NCBI GenBank assembly: GCA_040772085.1
Contig: JAXGYU010000001.1
Span: forward strand, 1,054,001-1,118,000
Length of the DNA stretch: 64,000 nt
Direction of reading: 5' to 3'
DNA from: JAXGMV01 sp040772085
Lineage (GTDB): Bacteria > Chloroflexota > Anaerolineae > Anaerolineales > Anaerolineaceae
Shown: positions 41,948-50,607 of the stretch, in pieces
Position numbering within the stretch: the first letter of the stretch is position 1
Layout of the letters: each line of letters starts with the position of its first letter
Notes under the pieces: model-generated
Database searches by the model: none
The model's input: the letters and a program-made list of their open reading frames with translations, nothing else
Told to the model about the DNA's origin: nothing
Made by a program: the position numbers and the translations under genes

Positions 41948-43012
41948 ATGATCAGATTTCCCGGCTTGATTGACCCGCACGTGCACATGCGTGAACCCGG
42001 TGCCGAGCATAAGGAAGACTGGGATACCGGTACCGCCGCTGCGCTGGCTGGCGGGGTGACCATGCTGCTTGCCATGCCGAATACCAAACCGCCTGTGGTC
42101 GACAAAGAATCCTTTGAGCTGGCAGCCGGACTGGCCGCCTCGAAAGCCCGCTGTGATTATGGGCTCTTCGTCGGCGCGGGACCTGACGCCTCTGCGGCTG
42201 CAGCGATTGCTGAGCAGGCGGCTGGTTTGAAAATGTACCTCGACCAGACCTACGGTCCGCTGCGTCTGGACGAGATGGACCTGTGGATGCCGCACTTCGC
42301 GCACTGGCCAGCCAACCGCCCGCTGGCGCTGCATGCCGAGAGCCGCACCATGGCGGCAGCCTTGTTATTCGCCCAGATTTATCATCGGCCGGTGCATGTC
42401 TGCCATGTTTCTAAAAAGGAAGAGATTCTGACGATCAAGGCTGCCAAGGAAGCCGGCATCCCCGTCACCTGCGAGGTGGCGCCGCATCACCTGCTGCTCT
42501 CTGATGAGGATATCCCCAGGCTGGGCGCTGGTGTTGCAGAGGTACGACCGGTGCTAACCAGCAAAACAGACCAGCAGGCATTGTGGGACAACCTGGATGT
42601 GATCGATTGCTTCGCGACCGACCACGCGCCGCACACCGTCGCTGAGAAAACCAGCGCTACACCGCCGCCCGGTTTCCCCGGCATCGAGACCAGCCTGCCG
42701 TTGCTGCTCACCGCGGTGCATGAGGGCCGGCTGACGCTGGAGGACATCCATCTCCGCTGTCACACCAATCCGCGCCGCATCTTCAACCTGCCTGAACAGA
42801 CCGAGACCTGGATCGAGGTAGACCCTGATGCCAAATGGGAGATAAAAGCCGCCAGCCTGCATTCCCGCTGCGGCTGGACGCCCTTCGAAGGCATGCCGGT
42901 GACTGGCCGCGTTGAGCGCGTATACCTGCGCGGCGCGCTGGCTTTTGAACACGGCAGAGTACTGGCGCAGCCCGGCTCAGGCCGTAACATTCGTGAATAT
43001 TGGTCAGCGTAG
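41948..43012 (+). CDS. pyrC: Dihydroorotase, CAD-like type
   Basis: 354 residues from ATG 41948, with GGAGG upstream. It cyclises carbamoyl-aspartate to dihydroorotate, the third step of pyrimidine synthesis. Metal ligands are visible in DPHVHMREPG (HxH), the carboxylated Lys in GLKMYLD, His in LALHAES and VCHVSKKEE, and the catalytic Asp in ATDHAPHT. The opening PGLIDPHVHMREPGAEHKED and GTAAALAGGVTMLLAMPNT resemble the dihydroorotase domain of animal CAD more than E. coli PyrC. It is first of the pyr operon. Confidence 0.9.
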   Translation: MIRFPGLIDPHVHMREPGAEHKEDWDTGTAAALAGGVTMLLAMPNTKPPVVDKESFELAAGLAASKARCDYGLFVGAGPDASAAAAIAEQAAGLKMYLDQTYGPLRLDEMDLWMPHFAHWPANRPLALHAESRTMAAALLFAQIYHRPVHVCHVSKKEEILTIKAAKEAGIPVTCEVAPHHLLLSDEDIPRLGAGVAEVRPVLTSKTDQQALWDNLDVIDCFATDHAPHTVAEKTSATPPPGFPGIETSLPLLLTAVHEGRLTLEDIHLRCHTNPRRIFNLPEQTETWIEVDPDAKWEIKAASLHSRCGWTPFEGMPVTGRVERVYLRGALAFEHGRVLAQPGSGRNIREYWSA

Positions 43013-43049
43013 TCTGCCAATTCAACCAACCTAATATCTGGAGCGAAAA

Positions 43050-44042
43050 ATGAGTCCGCAACAATCAAGTCTGATGAGTTACAACCCGCACCTGCCTTTT
43101 GGCGATCGTCAGGACGCGCCTTTCTATCAGAAGGACATCCTTTCAGTCAATCAGTTCAATCGCACCAACCTGGATTACGTCTTTGACGTTGCCAATGAGA
43201 TGCTGGTTATGGTCAAACACGTCGGCGCATTTGATTTGTTGAAAGGCAAAATTCTTGCCAATGTTTTCTATGAACCCTCCACGCGTACCTCCTCGTCGTT
43301 TACCGCGGCGATGGAACGGCTGGGCGGTAGTGTTATCCCGATCAATGAAGTCAAATACTCCTCGGTCGCCAAGGGTGAGTCCCTGCCGGATACCATCCGC
43401 ACGCTCGAAGCCTACGCTGATGTGATTGTGCTCAGACACCCCGAGAAGGGTTCGGCAGCCATCGCGGCTAAAGCCGCCCGCAAACCGATTATCAACGCTG
43501 GTGATGGCGTCGGCGAACACCCCACCCAGGCGCTGCTCGACTTGTTCACCATCAAGCAGGAAATGGGACGCCTGGACGGACTGACAGTCACCATGGTCGG
43601 CGATCTGAAATACGGCCGCACGATCCATTCGCTCTCACGCCTGCTGACGCTCTTCGATGTCAAGCTGAACTACGTCTCCCCTGAAATCCTTGCCATGCCG
43701 CCCGAAATCGTCGAAGAGATCGCCGCCAAAGGTACCTCGCAGACTCAGTACACCGCGCTCGAACCTATCCTGGCTGAATCGGATGTCCTGTATGTGACGC
43801 GCGTCCAGAAAGAGCGCTTTGAAGATCTGGACGTGTACGAGAGTGTCCGCAATGCCTTCCTGATCGACCCGCAGCTGATGACCGGCGCCAAGAGTGACAT
43901 GATCGTCATGCACCCGCTGCCCCGCGTCGGTGAAATCAGCATGGACTTTGATGACGACCCACGCGCAGCCTACTTCCGCCAGATGGAATACGGTTTGTAT
44001 GTCCGTATGGCGCTGCTGGCGATGGTGCTCGGGAAAGCGTAG
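43050..44042 (+). CDS. pyrB: Aspartate carbamoyltransferase catalytic chain
   Basis: 330 residues. It joins carbamoyl phosphate and aspartate. The carbamoyl-phosphate site FYEPSTRTSSSF (residues 74-85 region) and GVGEHPTQALLDLF are textbook, followed by TMVGDLKYGRTIHSL and MHPLPRVGEI of the aspartate domain. The N-terminus is about 20 residues longer than E. coli PyrB. No pyrI regulatory gene is present, so allosteric control is probably absent or different. GGAGCG precedes ATG 43050. Confidence 0.95.
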   Translation: MSPQQSSLMSYNPHLPFGDRQDAPFYQKDILSVNQFNRTNLDYVFDVANEMLVMVKHVGAFDLLKGKILANVFYEPSTRTSSSFTAAMERLGGSVIPINEVKYSSVAKGESLPDTIRTLEAYADVIVLRHPEKGSAAIAAKAARKPIINAGDGVGEHPTQALLDLFTIKQEMGRLDGLTVTMVGDLKYGRTIHSLSRLLTLFDVKLNYVSPEILAMPPEIVEEIAAKGTSQTQYTALEPILAESDVLYVTRVQKERFEDLDVYESVRNAFLIDPQLMTGAKSDMIVMHPLPRVGEISMDFDDDPRAAYFRQMEYGLYVRMALLAMVLGKA

Positions 44043-44044
44043 AC

Positions 44045-44857
44045 ATGACAAAATTCTTTGACCGGCTCACCGAACGTATGCTGAAAGTCGATTCGCTGCT
44101 TTGCATCGGCATTGACCCGCACCCCGCTGATCTGAAGGATGACAGCCCCCAGACCTTGCGCGACTTCTCCCTGCGATTGATCGAAAGCACCGCGCATCTG
44201 GCAGCCGCCTACAAGCCAAATGCCGCCTTTTATGAAGCGGCTGGTCCGGAAGGCTGGGCTATCCTGAAAGAATGTATCGCCGCCGTGCCGGATCGTATTC
44301 CGGTGCTGCTCGACGCCAAGCGCGGAGACATCTCGTCAACCGCTGAAGCCTACGCGCTCTCTGCCTTGCAAAAACTGGGGGCTGACGCGGTGACTCTCAA
44401 CGCCTACCTCGGCTATGACAGCCTGGCGCCGTTCCTGAACATGCCAAGCAAAGCAGCCTTCCTGCTGTGTAAAACATCCAACCCGGGTGCGAAGGATTTT
44501 CAGGATCTGGAATTGGGTGGCGCGGATGCCGGTTTGAAACTGTATGAGAAGGTGGCGCTTCAGGCTGCCGAATGGCATAAGCTGACTGGCAATATCGGTC
44601 TGGTGGTCGGCGCGACCCAGGTGGACGCGCTCAGCCGGCTGCGTGACCTGGTGCCGGAGACGTGGTTCCTGACGCCCGGTCTCGGCGCTCAGGGCGGCGA
44701 TCTGGTCGGCTCGATGCGGGCTGGCTTGCGCAAGGATGGTCTGGGTTTGCTGGTGCCGGTCTCGCGCGGCATTGCCCGCGCCGCTGACCCCGGCGCGGCG
44801 GCGGATGACTTCCGCCGGCAGATCAATCAGGTGCGCGCCAGTTTGCGTGATAATTAA
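44045..44857 (+). CDS. pyrF: Orotidine 5'-phosphate decarboxylase
   Basis: 270 residues, the longer type-2 form. The catalytic charge relay appears as LLDAKRGDISSTAEAYA (Asp-Lys-Asp), with CIGIDPHPADL at the N-terminus and TPGLGAQGGDLVGS at the phosphate site. It decarboxylates OMP to UMP, the last step of the pathway. The start lies 2 bp after the pyrB stop. Confidence 0.94.
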   Translation: MTKFFDRLTERMLKVDSLLCIGIDPHPADLKDDSPQTLRDFSLRLIESTAHLAAAYKPNAAFYEAAGPEGWAILKECIAAVPDRIPVLLDAKRGDISSTAEAYALSALQKLGADAVTLNAYLGYDSLAPFLNMPSKAAFLLCKTSNPGAKDFQDLELGGADAGLKLYEKVALQAAEWHKLTGNIGLVVGATQVDALSRLRDLVPETWFLTPGLGAQGGDLVGSMRAGLRKDGLGLLVPVSRGIARAADPGAAADDFRRQINQVRASLRDN

Positions 44858-44884
44858 AGAAACAATAATCAGATGAGGTGAGAC

Positions 44885-45496
44885 ATGACCGTGATGCATA
44901 ACGTGACACTAAGCGAGCTGGCAGATGGTTTGCTCGAGGCTGGCTGTATCAAATTTGGCAGCTTCACGCTCAAATCGGGCATGGTCTCACCCATCTACAT
45001 TGACCTGAGGCGGCTGATCACCTACCCGGCTCTGCTGCGTAAGGTGGCAGAAGCCTACCTGCCCGTGCTCGAGAAGCTGACCTATGACCGGCTGGCGGCG
45101 CTGCCTTATGCCGGCATCCCGATCGCGACCGCGGTCAGCCTGCTGAACGATAAACCGATGATCTACCCGCGGAAGGAAGCCAAGGATTACGGCACAAAAG
45201 CTGGCATCGAAGGTGATTTTCATCCGGGCGAATGCGCGCTTGTGATCGATGACGTGACCACGACGGGCACCAGCAAGTTTGAGGCAATTGACAAGCTGCT
45301 GGCGACAGGGTTGATTGTCCGGGATGTGGTGGTGCTGGTCGATCGTGAATCCGGCGCGTTGGAAGCCTTGCTTCAGGCTGGCTATCGCCTGCACGCCGTG
45401 CTCAAGTTTACCGAGATGCTTGACTACTGGGAGAGCAAGAACGCTATTGACCCCGAGCAGATCGCTGCTGCCCGCAAGTTCATCGCCGAGTCGTGA
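44885..45496 (+). CDS. pyrE: Orotate phosphoribosyltransferase
   Basis: 203 residues. The PRPP-binding motif is LVIDDVTTTGTSKFEAI, preceded by the flexible-loop Lys region YPRKEAKDYGTKAGIEG. It converts orotate and PRPP to OMP. GAGGTGAG precedes the ATG. It lies 27 bp after pyrF and is followed within 1 bp by pyrD. Confidence 0.95.
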   Translation: MTVMHNVTLSELADGLLEAGCIKFGSFTLKSGMVSPIYIDLRRLITYPALLRKVAEAYLPVLEKLTYDRLAALPYAGIPIATAVSLLNDKPMIYPRKEAKDYGTKAGIEGDFHPGECALVIDDVTTTGTSKFEAIDKLLATGLIVRDVVVLVDRESGALEALLQAGYRLHAVLKFTEMLDYWESKNAIDPEQIAAARKFIAES

Positions 45497-45497
45497 C

Positions 45498-46541
45498 ATG
45501 CAGTGGTACAAACTCTTCCGACCGCTGATTTATAAGCTGACACCGGAACGCATTCATGCGCTGACTATTTCGGCGTTGCAATTGGGCGGCAGTCAGGCGC
45601 TGTTCAGCGCCATGCTGACGTCCATGTTCCGACCAAAAATACAGGGGCCTGAGGTCAAGGCATTCGGTTTGACTTTCAAGAACCCGCTCGGCATGGCGGC
45701 TGGTTATGACAAGGACGGTTTGGGCTGGCGCGGACTGGGCACGATGGGATTCGGACATATTGAACTGGGAACGGTCACACCGATCGGGCAGCCTGGCAAT
45801 CCGGAGCCGCGCATCTTCCGGCTGGTCGATGATCAGGCGGTCATCAATCGCATGGGCTTCCCCAATCGCGGCGCGGAATTCATGGCGCGCCGGCTGCGCG
45901 GCGACCGTCCGGCAGACCTGATCCTCGGTATGAACATTGGCAAGAACAAAAACCGCCCGCTAGAAGAAGCTGCGGCGGATTATCTGGTGCTGCTGAAGAA
46001 ATTCGCACCATTGTGCGATTATCTCGCGGTCAACGTCAGCTCGCCCAACACGCCGGACCTGCGCAAGCTGCAGGGTCAGGAAATGCTCGAAGGTATTCTC
46101 AAGCCGCTGGCTGAGGAACGCGACGCGCTGGTGGAAAAATTATCGCGCCGGGTACCGATCATGGTCAAGCTGGCGCCCGATCTCAGCGACGAAGAACTCG
46201 ACCAGTCGCTGGCGGCGATCACCGGCACAGGTATGGACGGCGTCATCATCAGCAATACCACTATCAGCCGTCCTGACTTTCTCAAGTCGGCTTACAAGGG
46301 CGAAACCGGCGGTCTGAGCGGCAAGCCGCTGAACAAGATCAATAACATCATGCTCGCCAAAACAGTCAAACGGCTGGACGGCGCGTTGCCGGTCGTCGCC
46401 AGCGGCGGTGTGATGAGCCACGCTGACGCGCAATATAAACTCGACCTTGGTGCGGTGCTCGTCCAGCTCTACACCGGGCTGATTTATGAAGGCCCCTCCA
46501 TGGTAAAGAATATCCTCAACCAGGGTTTGAAGTTGAAGTAA
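45498..46541 (+). CDS. pyrD: Dihydroorotate dehydrogenase, quinone-dependent class 2
   Basis: 347 residues from ATG 45498; the open frame upstream overlaps pyrE and is discounted. The N-terminal amphipathic extension (WYKLFRPLIYKLTPERIHAL) is the membrane and quinone-binding helix of class 2 enzymes. NPLGMAAGYDKDG, the catalytic Ser in VNVSSPNTPDLRKLQ and FMN contacts in VVASGGV confirm the type. It oxidises dihydroorotate and passes electrons to quinone. A quinone-linked enzyme is notable in a probable anaerobe. The stop overlaps the next ATG (TAATG). Confidence 0.94.
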   Translation: MQWYKLFRPLIYKLTPERIHALTISALQLGGSQALFSAMLTSMFRPKIQGPEVKAFGLTFKNPLGMAAGYDKDGLGWRGLGTMGFGHIELGTVTPIGQPGNPEPRIFRLVDDQAVINRMGFPNRGAEFMARRLRGDRPADLILGMNIGKNKNRPLEEAAADYLVLLKKFAPLCDYLAVNVSSPNTPDLRKLQGQEMLEGILKPLAEERDALVEKLSRRVPIMVKLAPDLSDEELDQSLAAITGTGMDGVIISNTTISRPDFLKSAYKGETGGLSGKPLNKINNIMLAKTVKRLDGALPVVASGGVMSHADAQYKLDLGAVLVQLYTGLIYEGPSMVKNILNQGLKLK

Positions 46542-47347
46542 TGACTGAGTATCGCTACGAGTGGGAGATGCCGATCCTGCTGCTGACCTTCGCGGTTGCG
46601 CTGGGGCTGGGTATCCTCCTGGCGATTCTCAGCCAATGTGTCATCCCGCTCATGGGGCTGGGGATGATCCTGTTCAGTTATCTCAACATGCGCGGTTACT
46701 ACAATCAGGTCAAGGCGATGGGTATCCCGCTGGCGAGTTTTCCGGTTCTTCTGCGGCTCTATAACCAGAGCCAGGGCCGGCTGGAAGCGCCGGAAGTGGC
46801 CGTGGTGCTGATGCAGAGTGATGTTGCCAATGCCTACACCTTTGGTCTGCACAGCCCGAACGTAATGGTGATCAATACGCGATTGGCAGAGATCCTGGAT
46901 GATGACGAGATGCGCTTTGTGATCGGGCATGAGCTGGCACATGTCCAGCTTGGTCACACCTGGCTGAATACCATTCTGGGTAACCTGGGCGGGCTGCCGG
47001 GAAACTTTATCGGCACGATTATCTACCTGCTGACGCTGACCTGGTGGAACCGCGCCTGCGAGCTCTCCTGTGACCGGGCCGGGCTGCTGGCATGCGGCAA
47101 CCTGAGCAAGTCGATCACGGCGTTGATCAAGCTGACCGCCAATGACGCCCGCACAGTCGCGCAGTTGAATGAGGCCTATGATGCGCTGGACCGCGAGGAT
47201 GATACCTTTCTCGGCAGCATCAGCGACAGCCTCAGCCAGCACCCGCTGATCATCAAGCGCATCAACCAGCTCAAGGCATTTAGTCAGACGGAGAAATACG
47301 CAAGCCTCAACGCCCGCGCGCACAAAAATCTCCCGCTCGTGGGGTAA
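46541..47347 (+). CDS. M48-like membrane metalloprotease
   Basis: 268 residues. Two hydrophobic segments occupy residues 10-48. The zinc motif H130-E-L-A-H134 is in FVIGHELAHVQLGHT, and the third ligand is the Glu in ACELSCDRAGLLA. This matches HtpX/M48 and the M48B-like families that cleave membrane or envelope proteins. It shares a base with the pyrD stop, so it is translated with the pyrimidine operon although no functional link is obvious. A large mosaic repeat region begins right after it. Confidence 0.85.
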   Translation: MTEYRYEWEMPILLLTFAVALGLGILLAILSQCVIPLMGLGMILFSYLNMRGYYNQVKAMGIPLASFPVLLRLYNQSQGRLEAPEVAVVLMQSDVANAYTFGLHSPNVMVINTRLAEILDDDEMRFVIGHELAHVQLGHTWLNTILGNLGGLPGNFIGTIIYLLTLTWWNRACELSCDRAGLLACGNLSKSITALIKLTANDARTVAQLNEAYDALDREDDTFLGSISDSLSQHPLIIKRINQLKAFSQTEKYASLNARAHKNLPLVG

Positions 47348-47379
47348 ATCCCTTCGTAATACCTGACCAACCCACGACC

Positions 47380-48077
47380 CGTAGGGGAGGGGTAAATGTT
47401 TTGTATTTACCCCTCCCGGGCTATACTCGTAGGGCGGATCACGTTCTTTGATCCGCCAATAATATCGAAATGTTGGGTGCGAAGGCGGCACCCCAGCAAG
47501 ATAATTTTTCCTGCAATAATCATCAATGTGTTGTATCCGTCCGTAGGGGAGGGTTGAATGTTTTATATTTACCCATCCCGGTCATATCAATGCGGTCAAG
47601 GCAATCACAATACAGATTGCCTCGCCCCTACAGGTGATGGATCGGGATCTTACATGGTAGGGCGGCTCGCGTTCTCCGAGCCGCCAATATCGAAATCTCG
47701 GTCACACAAAACGATGCCCGACCAAGATAATTATTCCTGCAAAAATCATCAATGTGGTCCCGTCCGTAGGGGATGGGTAAATGTTTTTTTATTTACCCAT
47801 CCCGGGCATATCAATGCGGTCAAGGCAATCACAAAACGGATTGCCTCGCCCCTACAGGTGATAGCAAAGCCAATAATATGAAATGTTGGGTGCAAAGGCG
47901 GCACCCAACCTACGTTATTATGCCTGCAAACCTCATACATGCGATGCAGCATTTACCCATTCCGGGCACTTCAACACGGTCAAGGCAATCACAAAACGGA
48001 TTGTCTCGCTCCTACAGGGTATAGATTGAGATCTCGCAGGGTAGCAAAGTAGGGCGGATCGCGTTCTTTGATCCGCC
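47380..48077. repeat. Mosaic cluster of palindromic intergenic repeats
   Basis: The 813-bp gap 47348-48160 has no credible gene. It is built from repeated hairpin modules. Module A (GGGAGGGGTAAAT with ATTTACCCCTCCC) occurs at 47385-47417, about 47543-47579 and about 47768-47804, with a half copy near 47951. Module B (GGCAATC paired with GATTGCC, followed by TCGCCCCTACAGGTGAT) lies at 47591-47640, 47815-47863 and 47976-48023. Module C (GGCGGATCA with TGATCCGCC) is at 47433-47457, 47661-47685 and 48053-48077. Module D (GGGTGC with GGCACCC) is near 47475 and 47887. An inverted B-C unit is at 28225-28370. Confidence 0.8.
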
Positions 48078-48113
48078 ATCATCGAAATGTCGGGAACGTC
48101 TCTCATACACAAA

Positions 48114-48140
48114 AAAACCTGCCTTGGGAGGCAGGTTTTT
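48114..48140 (-). terminator. Intrinsic terminator of the four-repeat protein gene
   Basis: AAAACCTGCC and GGCAGGTTTT pair around a short loop; a long T-run follows on the reverse strand, 20 bp after the stop. Confidence 0.85.
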
Positions 48141-48160
48141 CGATGTTCTGTTACTTGAAA

Positions 48161-49483
48161 CTAATTGTTCCAGAACCAGTTGTAGCTGAAGTATTTGCCG
48201 TCTTCCGTCTGGAGGCGGATGGCGATGCGCTGGCGATCAGCCAGACCTGCCGGGATATTGAAGGTGACGGACTCTGACGCGGCTGTCGAAACGAAGTCAG
48301 GCGCAATCGCGATGCCATTCACGCCATAGGTGCCGTACTCACCCATGGTGACCTTGAAGGTCTTACCAACCGGGAAGTTCCAAGTCTGAAGAGTCACTGT
48401 GGTGTTCTTGACCACGCTCGAGACGCTCACGGTTGGAATTGGTTCCGCGGGGGTAGGCGGTGTTGGGGGCACGGGAGCGCTGGAATTGGTGAACCAGTTG
48501 TAGGCATAGTAGTAGTTCGCGGCGTCATCCAGCCGGATGGCGATTAGCGAGCTGCCCTTGAGTTCAGCCGGGATAGTAAAGGTAGCTTCAAACGCGCCAC
48601 CGAGACCCGAATTGATCGTTCCGACGACCGGGCCGCCGACGCCCTTGGTGCCATAAGCACCCATGCGGGCGGTGAAATCCAACCCTGCCGGGAAGTTATT
48701 GGTCAGGATGGTCACCTTGTCATCGACCACAACGGTCTTGATGCTGAATGTCGGGATACCGGTGTAGCCGGGAGCCGGAGGAGTCACGACGCCATTGGTG
48801 AACCAGTTGTAGGCATAGTAGACGCCGTTGGTGCTCTGGAGGCGAATGGCAATCGGATTCATCGCAGCCAATGCGGCTGGAATTGCGATATCACCAGTGT
48901 CGAACGTCCCGCCTACACCAGAGTTGAGAGTCGCAGCTTCGGTTCCACCAACGCCATAGGTACCATAAGCACCCATCAGAACCTTGAAGTCAACATTTGG
49001 CGGGAAGTTGTGGGCGCGGAGTTTTACACTCACACCTGGCACAACATTCAGCACTGAGATGGTTGGAATACCGGAGTATCCTGGGGTTGCCGGCGCGGGA
49101 GCTGCACCTGGATCATTGTAGAACCAGTTGTAGCTGTAATATCCGCCGGTGGTGCTGTCCATACGGATGGCGATTCTGGCGCGGCCAGCCAATGAAGCAG
49201 GGATATTGAACGTTGCTTCGAAGTTGGCAGCAGCAGCATCGAATTGACCGACCTCTACACCACCAACACCCAGGGTGCCGTATTCGCCCATGCGGACAAC
49301 AAAGTGCTTGCCAACCGGGAAGTTATATGCGGTGATCGTGACGCTGGTGTCTTTCACCACCGTCTTGATCGAGAAAACAGGCGTCGCCGCTTGCGTTGGC
49401 GTTACGGTTGCGAAGAGCATGATGGCAACCAGCAACACAATCATCGGCGCGCGGAGAGCTGAAGATAATTTATTGATATTCAT
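48161..49483 (-). CDS. Secreted protein of four tandem ~92-residue units (undescribed repeat)
   Basis: 440 residues from ATG 49483, which has AGGAGG upstream. A signal peptide covers residues 1-32 (VAIMLFATVTPTQA). Four units follow at about 33-124, 139-231, 243-334 and 349-440, joined by Pro-rich linkers. Each starts I/V-P-T-x-S-I, then a conserved NFP, then MGxYGTxGVGG, an IPAxL segment, IAIRL and ends YYxYNWFxN. The unit looks like a beta-sandwich ending in an aromatic strand; I know no named domain for it. It may be an adhesin or matrix protein. A terminator follows. Confidence 0.75.
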   Translation of the reverse strand: MNINKLSSALRAPMIVLLVAIMLFATVTPTQAATPVFSIKTVVKDTSVTITAYNFPVGKHFVVRMGEYGTLGVGGVEVGQFDAAAANFEATFNIPASLAGRARIAIRMDSTTGGYYSYNWFYNDPGAAPAPATPGYSGIPTISVLNVVPGVSVKLRAHNFPPNVDFKVLMGAYGTYGVGGTEAATLNSGVGGTFDTGDIAIPAALAAMNPIAIRLQSTNGVYYAYNWFTNGVVTPPAPGYTGIPTFSIKTVVVDDKVTILTNNFPAGLDFTARMGAYGTKGVGGPVVGTINSGLGGAFEATFTIPAELKGSSLIAIRLDDAANYYYAYNWFTNSSAPVPPTPPTPAEPIPTVSVSSVVKNTTVTLQTWNFPVGKTFKVTMGEYGTYGVNGIAIAPDFVSTAASESVTFNIPAGLADRQRIAIRLQTEDGKYFSYNWFWNN

Positions 49484-49602
49484 TGATACTTTCCTCCTAT
49501 CATCCACACAAAAGCAGGTAATTTAGTATATCGAACCGCTTCTCTTTTGTAAACAAGGCACGTTCTATGCCACAGCTGGCTCGTTACCTGTCTACGGGGG
49601 TG

Positions 49603-50424
49603 TTATGGAACATTGATTTTTATCTCGAACGAGTTCTGAGCTTGTTCACCTGTGCCAAACACCTGACCGTCTACACTTAACAACTGCCAGTTGCCGATAA
49701 AAGTTCCCGACCTTGTTGGCGCAGTAAATCCAGCCGATATATCCATTACACCTCCCGGAAGCACTTGTGTCGCCAAGTGATAAGCTTCCATTTGACTCAT
49801 TCTTTCACCGCCGAGATAAACCAGCTGCGTACCGCTCTGCCAGGTACAGGTACCGTCATTGCGGATCCGCCAGGTTTTAACAAAATTAGCACCTGCCGCC
49901 ATATTGACCGCGTCAGGGGAAATCACTTCATCCAGTATGGTTGCCTTGTAGCACAAGTCGGTCGCCGTAGCGCCAGGAAGTTCCTTGCTGACCGGAGCCG
50001 CCTCTGTGACCGTTTCACCGCCCATGGCCGCCGCTTCCGTCGGGACAGGGGTGACCTGGCTGTTCGCTGCCTCAGTCGCGGTCGATGCAGCGGGGGTCAG
50101 CTCAGGCGCGGCTGTCTCTGTGGCTGCAGCCTGTGAAGGGATTGGGGTGATGCCAACAGTCAGTGCCGGATCCAGCGTTGCTGTCAGGCGGCTGGCGTCC
50201 ATGGTCGCGTAGACTGGCTGTGTCTCCACCACCAGTTGTGTCAATCTGAACTGCAGGGTCGCCATCGCGGTCGCCTGTTCAGGCGAAACCCCGGCTGAGG
50301 CGCGCTGGAAAGGCGCGAATTTGATGATCAGGCCGGCAACAGCCAGGAACAGCAGCAGGAACAGGACTTTTTTCATCCTGCCCGCGAGGCTCTTCAATGC
50401 TGAGGTCTTCCCGTTCATGCTCAT
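49603..50424 (-). CDS. Exported NBR1-like Ig domain protein, copy 1
   Basis: 273 residues. A membrane helix (KKVLFLLLFLAVAGLIIKF) anchors it at the N-terminus; there is no lipobox Cys. A Thr/Pro/Ala-rich linker fills about residues 85-150. The C-terminal NBR1-like Ig domain has FVKTWRIRNDGTCTW, a GG-x-x-M region, VLPGGVMDISAGFTAP and GTFIGNWQLLSVDGQVFG. Such domains are common in surface proteins of Chloroflexota; their ligand is unknown. The start could be ATG 50418. Confidence 0.78.
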   Translation of the reverse strand: MSMNGKTSALKSLAGRMKKVLFLLLFLAVAGLIIKFAPFQRASAGVSPEQATAMATLQFRLTQLVVETQPVYATMDASRLTATLDPALTVGITPIPSQAAATETAAPELTPAASTATEAANSQVTPVPTEAAAMGGETVTEAAPVSKELPGATATDLCYKATILDEVISPDAVNMAAGANFVKTWRIRNDGTCTWQSGTQLVYLGGERMSQMEAYHLATQVLPGGVMDISAGFTAPTRSGTFIGNWQLLSVDGQVFGTGEQAQNSFEIKINVP

Positions 50425-50553
50425 AATATCCAGTCAGATCTGCTTTTCTGCAATAAATATAATGATTACTGGGGTCTAATGTTACAAGTTCTATGCCATA
50501 AACGTTGGTTTTCCTTAATTGATTCACTTTAATTCCTTAACAAATAGAGAAAA

Positions 50554-50586
50554 AAACACTGGAAGGAGCTAATCCTTCCAGTGTTT
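50554..50586 (-). terminator. Intrinsic terminator after NBR1-like copy 2
   Basis: AAACACTGGAAGGA and TCCTTCCAGTGTTT form a long stem with a short loop, and TTTTTT follows on the reverse strand. Confidence 0.85.
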
Positions 50587-50607
50587 GCTCAAGTGATTAC
50601 TATTTAT

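Noticed and set aside
46484..47491. 335-codon reverse frame opposite the M48-like protease
   Set aside because: The forward gene has HELAH and overlaps pyrD in operon style; the reverse frame runs into the repeat region.
47380..48077. CRISPR-like look of the repeat cluster
   Set aside because: Modules are unequal in length, palindromic, and not separated by constant-length unique spacers. No cas genes are near.
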